A DNA stretch of 64,000 bases from Nocardiopsis sp. FIRDI 009 (GTDB taxonomy: Bacteria > Actinomycetota > Actinomycetes > Streptosporangiales > Streptosporangiaceae), in assembly GCF_003386285.1 (NCBI RefSeq), contig NZ_QPNC01000015.1:310001-374000 (forward strand), written 5' to 3'. The position numbers were made by a program, and so were the translations under genes. The notes beneath the pieces were generated by a model that ran no database searches, was not told the DNA's origin, and worked only from the letters and a program-made list of their open reading frames with translations. This document shows positions 54,655 through 61,907 of the stretch, in pieces (the stretch's first letter is position 1; each line of letters begins with the position of its first letter).

Positions 54655-55045
54655 CTATCGGGCCAGCAGTCCACTGATCAGCTCCCGGGACTCTTCGACG
54701 GGGAGCGCGGCGGCCTGTAGGCGGTCGTACACGTGCTGGTAGTAGGTGATCTCGCGCGGCTTCTCCAGGTACAGCTCTTGGGCCATGACCTCCAGGTAGA
54801 CCGTCGTCGGGTCTGGTGGCTGGAAGTCCATGATGACCAGTTGCCCCGTTTCACCGTGGAGTCCTCGACTCAACGGTAGAACCTGAACCCCGATGTTCGG
54901 CTGGTGGCTCATCTCGATCAGGTATTCCAGCTGACCGGAGAGCTCTGGCGGGATGCGCAGAAGAGCGGCCTCGTCGATCACCGCCCACAGCGTAGGGCGC
55001 GGATCGGAGTTGAAGATCGACCTCCGGAACATCCTGGCCTGGAAC
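54655..55045 (-). pseudogene. C-terminal remnant of an HTH-DUF5753 regulator
   Basis: Only the last ~125 residues of a DUF5753 protein remain (from MFRRSIFNSDPRPTLWAVID to ESRELISGLLAR). They align with about residue 160 onward of the intact copy at 56767. The helix-turn-helix half is missing. Homology stops exactly where the duplicated promoter repeat of cassette B begins (55044), so the gene was cut by the duplication or insertion that placed cassette B. An ATG at 55032 could still produce a DUF5753-only protein. Confidence 0.75.
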
Positions 55046-55118
55046 CGACATCCTTCGCTCCCTACCCCTCGGGGCGGATTCGCACGCCCTCCAGTCCGCA
55101 TGCGGCCATTCCTGTGAC
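55044..55118 (+). repeat. direct repeat, right copy (promoter region of RiPP cassette B)
   Basis: About 75 nt nearly matching 52904-52977, with one single-base indel. Its left edge is the break point of the truncated DUF5753 gene. Confidence 0.8.
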
Positions 55119-55142
55119 GCGGAGGACGCTCAGGGTTACCGT
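55096..55142 (+). promoter_or_regulatory. promoter and operator of RiPP cassette B
   Basis: CCGCATGCGG (55096-55105), 7 nt, TGTGAC (55113-55118), 18 nt, TACCGT (55137-55142). The same arrangement as cassette A. Confidence 0.6.
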
Positions 55143-55177
55143 TGACGTGACGGTGTCCCCAATCCCTGGAGGTGCCC

Positions 55178-55294
55178 GTGGGCAAGCACGATGACCCCTC
55201 CCGCTGGGACGGGCAGAAGGACAAACCACCACCTCCGCCCACCCCCAACGACGGTGGGAGCGGCGGCGGAAAGCACGAGCGAGACGACAAGTGA
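55178..55294 (+). CDS. imiditide-like RiPP precursor peptide B
   Basis: 38 residues from a GTG with GGAGGT 4 nt upstream: VGKHDDPSRWDGQKDK, PPPPPTPND, then GGSGGGKHERDDK. It is highly charged with a polyproline run and a Gly-rich stretch, and no membrane segment. Its TGA overlaps the methyltransferase GTG (GTGA). It shares GKHxDP and ND with peptide A. D25-G26 (and D11-G12) are Asp-Gly pairs, intrinsically the most prone to aspartimide formation. The call rests on coupling, duplication and the enzyme type. Confidence 0.72.
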   Translation: MGKHDDPSRWDGQKDKPPPPPTPNDGGSGGGKHERDDK

Positions 55295-56430
55295 CCGACG
55301 CCCAGACCCTCCGGTCCCGCCTCGCGGAGGGCATGCCTCCCGCGTGGCGGGACTCCTTTCTGAAGGTGCCCCGCCACCTGTTCATCCCCGACACCGTCTG
55401 GGTCAGGGGCACCGACGACCGTCCCTACCCCCTCCGGCGTGAGGACGACCCCGCCCGGTGGCTGGAGGTCTGCTACTCCGACGCCCCGGTCGCGGTCCAA
55501 CTCGACGACGGGGACGGCACCGGATCCGGGTACGTGTCGTCGACGGCCTCCATGCCCACGGTCGTCGCCCGGATGCTCGACGCGGCGGACCTCTCCCCCG
55601 GTCTGCGCACACTGGAGATCGGGACGGGGACCGGCTACAACGCCGCACTGTTGGCCTCCGTGACCGGGATCGAGAACGTCACCACGATCGAGATCGACGC
55701 CGTGCTGGCCGAGCGGGCCGCCACCGCCTTGGAGCGTGCTGGTTGGCCGGTGGAGGTCGTCAACGGCGACGGTGAGAAGGGGTGTCCGAAGAACGCGCCG
55801 TTCGATCGGATCATGGCGACGGCGGCCGTGCGGACCATCCCCTACACGTGGGTCGAACAGACACGCGCGGACGGAATCGTTCTCACTCCGTTCGGCACGG
55901 CCTTCCACAGTGGCGCCCTGCTCCGTTTGCGGGTCAGCTCCGATGGGAGCACGGCCCAGGGGAACTTTGGAGGGGACGCGGCGTTCATGTGGACCCGTGC
56001 CCAACGCGCCCCGCACGGAGCCGTCGAGGACCGAGTCCTGCCTGACCACGATTTCGATGAGCTGACCACCGGCCTGCACCCCCACGAATCGGTCGGTGAC
56101 TTCGACGGCAGCTTCGCCATCGGCCTGCGTGTGCCCGCGATGACCTCTGTCGTGGTGTTCGACGATGACGATCCCGCGTGCGGTTCGTACACGGTGTATC
56201 TGATGGACCCCTACGCCGGGTCATGGGCGTCGTGGCGGATCGAACCCGGGCCGATGACGTACGTGGTACGCCAGCACGGGCCGCGGCGGTTGTTCGACGA
56301 ACTGGAGACCGCCTACTCGTGGTGGAAGGAAGTCGGGAGTCCCGCGCACACGCGGTTCGGGCTCACGGTCGCCCCGGGCGGACAACACGTCTGGCTGGAC
56401 ACCCCGGAGAACGAGGTGGCGCGCCCGTAG
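55291..56430 (+). CDS. PIMT-like O-methyltransferase, imiditide-type (B)
   Basis: 379 residues, paralogous to methyltransferase A: VPRHLFIPDTVW, SSTASMPTVVARMLDA, SAM motif TLEIGTGTGYNAALL (about 108-122), TIPYTWVEQT, and the same C-terminal extension ending GQHVWLDTPENEVARP. The interior has diverged strongly from copy A. The last ~50 nt are nearly identical at DNA level, including synonymous positions. The predicted role is methyl esterification of an Asp in peptide B followed by aspartimide formation. Confidence 0.82.
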   Translation: MTDAQTLRSRLAEGMPPAWRDSFLKVPRHLFIPDTVWVRGTDDRPYPLRREDDPARWLEVCYSDAPVAVQLDDGDGTGSGYVSSTASMPTVVARMLDAADLSPGLRTLEIGTGTGYNAALLASVTGIENVTTIEIDAVLAERAATALERAGWPVEVVNGDGEKGCPKNAPFDRIMATAAVRTIPYTWVEQTRADGIVLTPFGTAFHSGALLRLRVSSDGSTAQGNFGGDAAFMWTRAQRAPHGAVEDRVLPDHDFDELTTGLHPHESVGDFDGSFAIGLRVPAMTSVVVFDDDDPACGSYTVYLMDPYAGSWASWRIEPGPMTYVVRQHGPRRLFDELETAYSWWKEVGSPAHTRFGLTVAPGGQHVWLDTPENEVARP

Positions 56431-56509
56431 CTGTCCAAACTCGTCCGGGGATCGTTCTGGCGCTGGCCGGTGAGGGCGGTGCGCTGTAGGCTCGTCGCGG
56501 GAGTTAGAT

Positions 56510-56544
56510 GAGGCCCCCGGCGCCGACAACGCGTCGGGGGCCTC
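56510..56544. terminator. bidirectional terminator after methyltransferase B
   Basis: GAGGCCCCCG / CGGGGGCCTC 10-bp perfect stem with a 15-nt loop, between convergent genes and in the same position as the hairpin after cassette A. Confidence 0.75.
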
Positions 56545-56550
56545 CCCCGT

Positions 56551-56760
56551 TCACAGGCCGTGGCGCTTGACGGAGTCCAGAAGCGCCGCCCACTCGCCCC
56601 CGGGAACGACGAAGTAGCCGAGGTCTGGGTTCTGCGAGTCGCGAACAGCCGTGTCACCACCGGGGATGTCAGCCACCTCCACGCAGTTCTGCGGGGTGCT
56701 GTAGCTGCTCTTGCGGAAGGAGAGGTCCGCGGGAATGGGAGTCAAACGCATCGGATTCAC
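56551..56760 (-). CDS. DUF397 domain protein (B)
   Basis: 69 residues from a GTG at 56760 (66 from the ATG at 56751): LSFRKSSYSTPQNCVEVADI, PGGDTAVRDSQNPDLG, VVPGGEWAALLDSV. It is paralogous to DUF397 A and sits 6 nt after the intact HTH-DUF5753 gene, the usual two-gene regulatory arrangement. Confidence 0.88.
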   Translation of the reverse strand: MNPMRLTPIPADLSFRKSSYSTPQNCVEVADIPGGDTAVRDSQNPDLGYFVVPGGEWAALLDSVKRHGL

Positions 56761-56766
56761 TTCTTT

Positions 56767-57669
56767 CTAGGGTGTGAGAGCACGCAACAGCTCCGCCGAC
56801 TCGTGGGCGCTCAGGGCGATGGACTGGGCCTGCTCGAAGAGTCGCCGGTACCGGTCGACCTCCTCGTCTCGTTCCAGGTAGAGGCCGTCGGTGTCCGTCT
56901 CCAGGAACACGAACGGAGCCACGTCGGGATCGTCGTACTCCAGGATCACGAACGGTCCGACGAGGCCCGACCGGAATGACGCACTCGTGGGCATCACCTG
57001 GAGGGTGACTCCATTGGAGAGGTCGCGCGACACCGCGAGCAGGTGTTCGATCTGCTCACGCATCATCTTTGGTTCCGCCTGCATGCGGCGGATGGCGTTC
57101 TCGTCGATGATCATCCAGAGCTCGGGAGCGTCCGGCCTGGAGAGGATTTCCTGTCGATGACGACGTGCGGCCACCGCACGGTCGATGTCGGCGTCGACGC
57201 GGGGCACGGACGCGGACTGCATGTGAAGGCGAGCGTAGCTGTCGGTCTGCACCAGACCCGGAATGACGATCGGCTCATAGGTGGAGATCCGCGCAGCTTC
57301 CTCCTCCAGCGCCGCGTACTCGCCGGTGAGGACGTCCCCAAAGCCTGACCAGCGATTCTTCTGTCTCGACTGACGTACAAGAGTCAGGATCGCCTCGTCC
57401 TCGGGGCTGTCCGCTGGCACGCCGTAGACGCGTAGAAGCGCGCTGACATCCGTCACCGAGGGGCGCGCGGTTCTACCCGTCTCGAAGTTGGAGACCTTCG
57501 CGGTCGACCATTCAACCTGTTCGGCCACCTGCTCCAGGGTTTTGCCCTGTTCGCGGCGGAGGCGACGAAGCACGCCCGAGAGCTGCCTCCTACTGATGGT
57601 GGGTCCCGCAGTACGACCTGATACTTGCCCTCCTCGCCAGACGCGCTGAATCCTATCTCCGCATGTCAT
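56767..57669 (-). CDS. XRE-type HTH regulator with DUF5753 domain
   Basis: About 300 residues. The helix-turn-helix (about 25-85: LRRLRREQGKTLEQVAEQVE, STAKVSNFETGRTARPSV) is followed by DUF5753 (about 100-295: RISTYEPIVIPGLVQTDSYA, WMIIDENAIRRM, FVFLETDTDGLYLE). These regulators pair with DUF397 partners. The ATG at 57669 is the first good start; a TTG is four codons earlier. It is divergent from a four-gene operon across an AT-rich region with nested palindromes and may control that operon and the RiPP cassette. Confidence 0.88.
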   Translation of the reverse strand: MTCGDRIQRVWRGGQVSGRTAGPTISRRQLSGVLRRLRREQGKTLEQVAEQVEWSTAKVSNFETGRTARPSVTDVSALLRVYGVPADSPEDEAILTLVRQSRQKNRWSGFGDVLTGEYAALEEEAARISTYEPIVIPGLVQTDSYARLHMQSASVPRVDADIDRAVAARRHRQEILSRPDAPELWMIIDENAIRRMQAEPKMMREQIEHLLAVSRDLSNGVTLQVMPTSASFRSGLVGPFVILEYDDPDVAPFVFLETDTDGLYLERDEEVDRYRRLFEQAQSIALSAHESAELLRALTP

Positions 57670-57696
57670 CAGCCGTCTCAACGTTCACTTTTCGGA

Positions 57697-57751
57697 CGTA
57701 AATGATCTCTCGTCGATTTTTAGACATGGACTTGAGTATCTAAAATTTACG
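57697..57751. promoter_or_regulatory. nested AT-rich inverted repeats between divergent genes
   Basis: Outer arms CGTAAAT (57697-57703) and ATTTACG (57745-57751); inner arms TTTTAGA (57718-57724) and TCTAAAA (57739-57745). This is a candidate operator for the HTH regulator, in a patch far more AT-rich than its surroundings. Confidence 0.5.
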
Positions 57752-57816
57752 TTACATGATGGAGGTGTTCTAACTCCCGCCGGACCTCCCATCCGGCATC
57801 CATCGAGGAGTCGCGT

Positions 57817-58191
57817 ATGCGATACCTGCGAAACCTGATCCTGAGGCTGTGGCCCCCGCCCTGCGGACGCCACGCCCGCTCGAACCTCCGGCCCGCCGCA
57901 CACGACGACAGCCACCCGATCCCCCGGCCCCGTCCCCCGGTTCTCCAAGAGGAGTCGATCGTTCCGCCCCCGGTCCGGGCTCCGCGTTCGGCGGCCCCGG
58001 CCCCCGTGGACGACCCCCCGTTGGCGCGCCCGTACCTCCTGGCCGTCGAACGCCACCACGCCGAACAGCCCGCTCGGGGCCGTGACCTCCTCGCCCCCGA
58101 CGCCGATGCGCGCCCGGAGCCGCCCGTGGACCTGGAGGACCTGGCCATCGCCGTTCGCAGCTGGCGAGAGCTCGCGGGGGTGGGCGCGTGA
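57817..58191 (+). CDS. hypothetical protein, first gene of a coupled operon
   Basis: 124 residues. A basic, Pro-rich N-terminal half (MRYLRNLILRLWPPPCGRHA...) precedes an acidic, more ordered end (LARPYLLAVERHHAEQPARG; VDLEDLAIAVRSWRELAG). No domain is recognised. CGAGGAG precedes the ATG. Its stop overlaps the next gene's GTG (GTGA). Confidence 0.68.
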   Translation: MRYLRNLILRLWPPPCGRHARSNLRPAAHDDSHPIPRPRPPVLQEESIVPPPVRAPRSAAPAPVDDPPLARPYLLAVERHHAEQPARGRDLLAPDADARPEPPVDLEDLAIAVRSWRELAGVGA

Positions 58192-58331
58192 ACCCGCGCA
58201 ACCGCCGACCCCGACGTCTCACGCGCGTGCGCCCCTACGCGGCCCGGCCGAAGTCCGCACGAATCACCCCGCTGCTGGTGATCGAGAACGTCGTCCCCCC
58301 GCTCCTCCGATGGGCGGTGAGCCCCCGATGA
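58188..58331 (+). CDS. hypothetical 47-residue basic peptide
   Basis: [47 protein letters not shown]: an arginine-rich N-terminus and a short hydrophobic stretch. It starts in a GTGA overlap with the gene before and ends in an ATGA overlap with the gene after. That double coupling is the main support for it being translated. Function unknown. Confidence 0.55.
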   Translation: MNPRNRRPRRLTRVRPYAARPKSARITPLLVIENVVPPLLRWAVSPR

Positions 58332-58777
58332 CGCGTGTCTGCGACATCCGCGAACTGCCCAGCATGTCCGCACTCCGGACCTGGGCGGCCGAACACGGCA
58401 CGACGGTGCGCCACCAGGGATGGGACCTGTACGGCCGCCCGGTCTACACCGCCACCCGTGGCCACGTGACCAGGGTGGCGCGCGGCCGCGAACGCGCCCC
58501 CGGCACCCGTCCCCTGGTGTGGCGGTCCCCGCTGGAGGACATCGGCCAGGAGGACCCGACGGGCCCGGACCCGGCCATGGACCGCGTCCTCGACGACCTG
58601 ATCGCGGGCCGCTGGGTGCTCACCTTCACCGAGGACACCAGGGGAAGGCGCACCTACGTCGCCCACCGTCCGACCGGCTGGAACGGCCGCGGAAACCCCC
58701 ACGAGCGCCTGACCGCGCCGACACACCGCGCATTGCTCGCCGCGATCGCCCGACGCAACCGGAGGGACATCACGTGA
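58328..58777 (+). CDS. hypothetical protein, third gene of the coupled operon
   Basis: 149 residues: MTRVCDIRELPSMSALRTWA, then RHQGWDLYGRPVYTATRGHV, a charged middle, and LDDLIAGRWVLTFTEDTRGR near the end. Soluble, with no recognised domain. Its ATG overlaps the previous stop (ATGA) and its own stop overlaps the next GTG (GTGA). Confidence 0.68.
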   Translation: MTRVCDIRELPSMSALRTWAAEHGTTVRHQGWDLYGRPVYTATRGHVTRVARGRERAPGTRPLVWRSPLEDIGQEDPTGPDPAMDRVLDDLIAGRWVLTFTEDTRGRRTYVAHRPTGWNGRGNPHERLTAPTHRALLAAIARRNRRDIT

Positions 58778-58986
58778 CCACCGACAACCGCCCCTGGGGC
58801 GACGGCTTCGAGACAGCCGACCCCGGCCCGCCCAGGTGGGAGGAGCCTCCGCCCCCGGCCCCGGTCACGGCCACGGAAGCGGTCGGTCTCGCCCTGGTGT
58901 GCCCGCCGCGCGGCGCCGACGATCCGATCGGTCGCGTCCAGGCCGTTCTGCGCACCGCCGGGAACGGCGATCGACCACTCCGCTGA
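58774..58986 (+). CDS. hypothetical protein, last gene of the coupled operon
   Basis: 70 residues: VTTDNRPWGDGFETADPGPP, a Pro/Glu-rich linker, then AVGLALVCPPRGADDPIGRV and a basic end. It is coupled by a GTGA overlap to the preceding gene. No domain recognised. Confidence 0.6.
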   Translation: MTTDNRPWGDGFETADPGPPRWEEPPPPAPVTATEAVGLALVCPPRGADDPIGRVQAVLRTAGNGDRPLR

Positions 58987-59076
58987 CACACCACCGACCC
59001 CCGCGCCCTGGCGTCATGACCTGAGAGGGAGGGCTCGTCCGACGTCGGGGCGCGGGCTTTTACCTGAGGAGATCAC

Positions 59077-60105
59077 GTGTCCGACCTCATCCCGTCCCGC
59101 CCCGACCCGCCGGAACGCCAGCGGCCCGCACCCGCGGCCGAGTACTTTGAGCACATGCTCGCCGACCGTCCGCCACTCCGTATCGGCTCCCGCACCTCGC
59201 CCATGGCCATGGCCCAGGCCCGCCTCGTCCAGGACCTCGTCGCCAAGATCGCGGGCGACCTCCCCACGGCGATCGTCGGCATCGAGACCAGCGGCGACAA
59301 GTGGATGGGCGACCTCGCCGAACTGGGCGGAAAGGGCGCCTTCCTCAAGGAGATCGACCGGCACCTCATGATGGGCGGCATCGACATCGCGGTCCACGCC
59401 ATGAAGGACGTCCCGGGCGATGTCCCGATGCCCGAGGGAACCGCCTTCGCCGCCTACCTGCCCCGCGAGGACGTCTCGGACGTGTTGGTGGTCCGCGAGG
59501 GGTCCCCGTACACCGGTCTGGAGGCCATGCCGCCGGGCAGCCGGATCGGCACGTCGGCGGTCCGCCGCAAGGCCCAACTCCTCAAACACCGCCCGGACCT
59601 GCACGTCGACCGGCTGCGCGGCAACGTCAACGGTCGGATCGCCCGGTTGGACGCCGAACGGCGGTTCGAGGCGATCATCCTCAACGCGAGCGGGCTGCGC
59701 CGCGTCCACATGGAACACCGGATCACCCAGGTCATTCCGCCCGAGATCAGGTGCCCTCCGGTCGGCTCCGGCGTGATCGGAGTCCAGTGCCGCACCGCCG
59801 ACACCCACATCGCCGAACTCCTGCGGCTGCTCGACGACCCCGACACCCGCACCTGGGTCACCACCGAGCGCACGATGCTGTCCGCTCTCCAGGGGCACTG
59901 CAACTCACCGATCGCCGGGCACGCCCACACCACGGCGGACGGTCAGCTCTCCCTGCTCGGGATGGTGTTCACCCGCGAGGGCGGCCGGTTCGCCTACGCC
60001 CATGAGTGGGACACGCCTGACCGCCCGGAGGAGCTGGGCGCGTTCGTCGCCGCCACTCTTCTGCGGAAGGGAGCGCGCGGCATCATCGACGGAATCCCGC
60101 ACTGA
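59077..60105 (+). CDS. hemC: hydroxymethylbilane synthase (porphobilinogen deaminase)
   Basis: 342 residues. The family opening LRIGSRTSPMAMAQARLVQD follows a ~33-residue N-terminal extension. KGAFLKEIDRHLMMGGIDIA, VHAMKDVP, GTSAVRRKAQLLKHRPDL and the cofactor site LQGHCNSPIAGHA (dipyrromethane on C275) are all present. It polymerises four porphobilinogens to hydroxymethylbilane for haem and corrin synthesis. No other hem gene is adjacent, so it may be a second copy beside the normal hem cluster. GAGGAG precedes the GTG. Confidence 0.92.
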   Translation: MSDLIPSRPDPPERQRPAPAAEYFEHMLADRPPLRIGSRTSPMAMAQARLVQDLVAKIAGDLPTAIVGIETSGDKWMGDLAELGGKGAFLKEIDRHLMMGGIDIAVHAMKDVPGDVPMPEGTAFAAYLPREDVSDVLVVREGSPYTGLEAMPPGSRIGTSAVRRKAQLLKHRPDLHVDRLRGNVNGRIARLDAERRFEAIILNASGLRRVHMEHRITQVIPPEIRCPPVGSGVIGVQCRTADTHIAELLRLLDDPDTRTWVTTERTMLSALQGHCNSPIAGHAHTTADGQLSLLGMVFTREGGRFAYAHEWDTPDRPEELGAFVAATLLRKGARGIIDGIPH

Positions 60106-60159
60106 GCGGTGGCCCGTTCCGGGGCGCGGCCGGTCGGCCCCTCCCCGGCACGGGTCCGC

Positions 60160-61764
60160 CTACACGTGGACGGCGGACGCGCCTGTGGCGGACTCGCCCT
60201 CGGCGGCGTCCTCCCCGGTCGGGTGGCCCGCGCGCATGAACAGCGACAGCGCGGCCGACGCCAGCATGAGCGCCGCGGCGATCCCGAACGCCAGGTGCAG
60301 CCCGTCCATGAAGGCCAGGTGGCTGGCCTCGGTGACCGCCCGTACGGTCTCGGCGGAGGCCCCCTGCGGGACGACCGCCCCGCCCTGGGCGACGGCGCTC
60401 TGTATCTCCGTCAGCTCACCCGCGGCGGGTTCGGCCAGCCCGGCGGCGGCGAAGTGGCCGGGCAGGGTCGCCATGATGCTCAGCGACATCACCGCGCCCA
60501 GAGCCGCCGTGCCCAGCGAACCGCCCAGCTGCATGGCGGCCTGCTGCACCGCCGAGGCCACCCCCGCGAAGCGCAGCGGCGCGTTGCCGATGATGGCGGC
60601 CGTGGCACCGGTCATGACCAGGCTCAACCCCATCCCGACCAGGACGAACGCGACCGAGATGTAGGGGACCCCGGTCTCCCCGTCCAGCCTGGACAGCATG
60701 AACATGCCCAGCGCCGCCATCAGCAGACCGGCCGTCGTCGGCGCGCGGGCGCCCACCCGGTCCAGCACCCGTCCGGCGATCGGCGAGGTCAGGCCCATCG
60801 TGGCGGTCATCGGCAGCAGTTGGAGCCCGGTCTCGGCCGGGGACATGCCGCGCACGCCCTGGAGGTAGAAGGTCACGAAGAACAGCCCGCCCATGAGGCT
60901 GACCGCCATGAACGCCGTGAGCACCGCGCCGATGGCGATCGACGGATGGGTGAACAGTCCCAGGGGCACCAGCGGGTCCCTCGGACGCCGCTCCCACAGG
61001 AGGAAGGCCGCGCCCACGACGAGGGCGACGGCGAGCGATCCCAGGGTGACCGGAGCGGTCCACCCCGCGGTGGGCGCCTCCACGAGGGCCCACACCAGCG
61101 CGAACATCGCCACACTGAGCAGCGCGATGCCCGGGACGTCCATCCGGGCGCCGACGTCGGTGGCCTGGTTCGGGCCGAGCAGCCACAGCGCCAGGACGAC
61201 GGTCGCCACGCCGACCGGGAGGTTGATGAAGAACACCGCCTGCCAGCCGAAGGCGCCCACCAGGATTCCGCCGACGATGGGACCGCCCGCGGTCGCGGCG
61301 CCGATGAGGCTGCCGAAGACGCCGAACGCCCGACCGAGCTTGTCCGGCGGGAAGGCGGCGCGCAGCAGCCCCATGGTGGCGGGCAGCAGCAGCGCGCCGA
61401 AGATCCCCTGGAGCACGCGGAAGGCGATGAGCATGACCACCCCGGCGGACAGCCCGATCGCCACCGAGGACAGGACGAAGCCGACCACGCCCACCATGTA
61501 GGTGCGGCGGTGGCCGAAGCGGTCGCCGAGCTTGCCCGCGGTGATGAGGAAGACCGCCAGACCCAGCAGGTACCCGTGGGTCACCCACTGGAGTTCGGCC
61601 AGGGAGGCCCCCAGGCTCGCGCCGATCGCGGGGTTGGCGACGGCCACGATCGTGCCGTCCAGGGCCACCATCATCACGCCGAAGGCGATGGCGACCAGTG
61701 TCGACCACGGGCTTTCCCGTAGTCGGGCCGCCCTGGACGCGGGCGGAGCTTCCCCGTGTGTCAT
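60160..61764 (-). CDS. DHA2-family MFS multidrug transporter (EmrB/QacA-like)
   Basis: 534 residues, about 14 membrane segments. Motif D1 is VMMVALDGTIVAVANPAI in TM1, motif A GKLGDRFGHRRTYMVG, and motif C GPIVGGILVGAFGWQAVFFI. These are the 14-TM proton-drug antiporter hallmarks. GGGGGAAA precedes the ATG. Divergent from a TetR gene across a perfect palindrome, the usual efflux pump/repressor arrangement. Confidence 0.94.
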   Translation of the reverse strand: MTHGEAPPASRAARLRESPWSTLVAIAFGVMMVALDGTIVAVANPAIGASLGASLAELQWVTHGYLLGLAVFLITAGKLGDRFGHRRTYMVGVVGFVLSSVAIGLSAGVVMLIAFRVLQGIFGALLLPATMGLLRAAFPPDKLGRAFGVFGSLIGAATAGGPIVGGILVGAFGWQAVFFINLPVGVATVVLALWLLGPNQATDVGARMDVPGIALLSVAMFALVWALVEAPTAGWTAPVTLGSLAVALVVGAAFLLWERRPRDPLVPLGLFTHPSIAIGAVLTAFMAVSLMGGLFFVTFYLQGVRGMSPAETGLQLLPMTATMGLTSPIAGRVLDRVGARAPTTAGLLMAALGMFMLSRLDGETGVPYISVAFVLVGMGLSLVMTGATAAIIGNAPLRFAGVASAVQQAAMQLGGSLGTAALGAVMSLSIMATLPGHFAAAGLAEPAAGELTEIQSAVAQGGAVVPQGASAETVRAVTEASHLAFMDGLHLAFGIAAALMLASAALSLFMRAGHPTGEDAAEGESATGASAVHV

Positions 61765-61800
61765 GTTTCCCCCAGATTCTCGGTGCGCCGGGCGAAAGTC

Positions 61801-61815
61801 TGTCAGCGGCTGACA
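61801..61815. promoter_or_regulatory. probable TetR operator
   Basis: TGTCAGCGGCTGACA: 7-bp perfect arms around one base, 37 nt before the DHA2 gene and between it and tetR. The AT-rich TTTTTGACT and TAATATT next to it probably hold the divergent promoters. Confidence 0.65.
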
Positions 61816-61907
61816 CTTTGCAGCAAGTGATTTTTGACTGTGACTGACGTAATATTCGGGGCGCGGAAACGTCGCGGGGAGGAGGAGTACCGACGGTGGG
61901 AGGACCC

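Noticed and set aside
55046..56085. Minus-strand frame continuing upstream from the DUF5753 remnant
   Set aside because: Beyond 55045 the translation is the complement of the peptide B and methyltransferase B genes and has no HTH. The homology to DUF5753 stops at the repeat edge.
54379..56544. TAGAGT (54379) and TAGGCT (56487) shortly before each terminator, suggesting ~50-nt RNAs
   Set aside because: No -35 elements, and the sequences between them and the hairpins are not conserved between the two copies.
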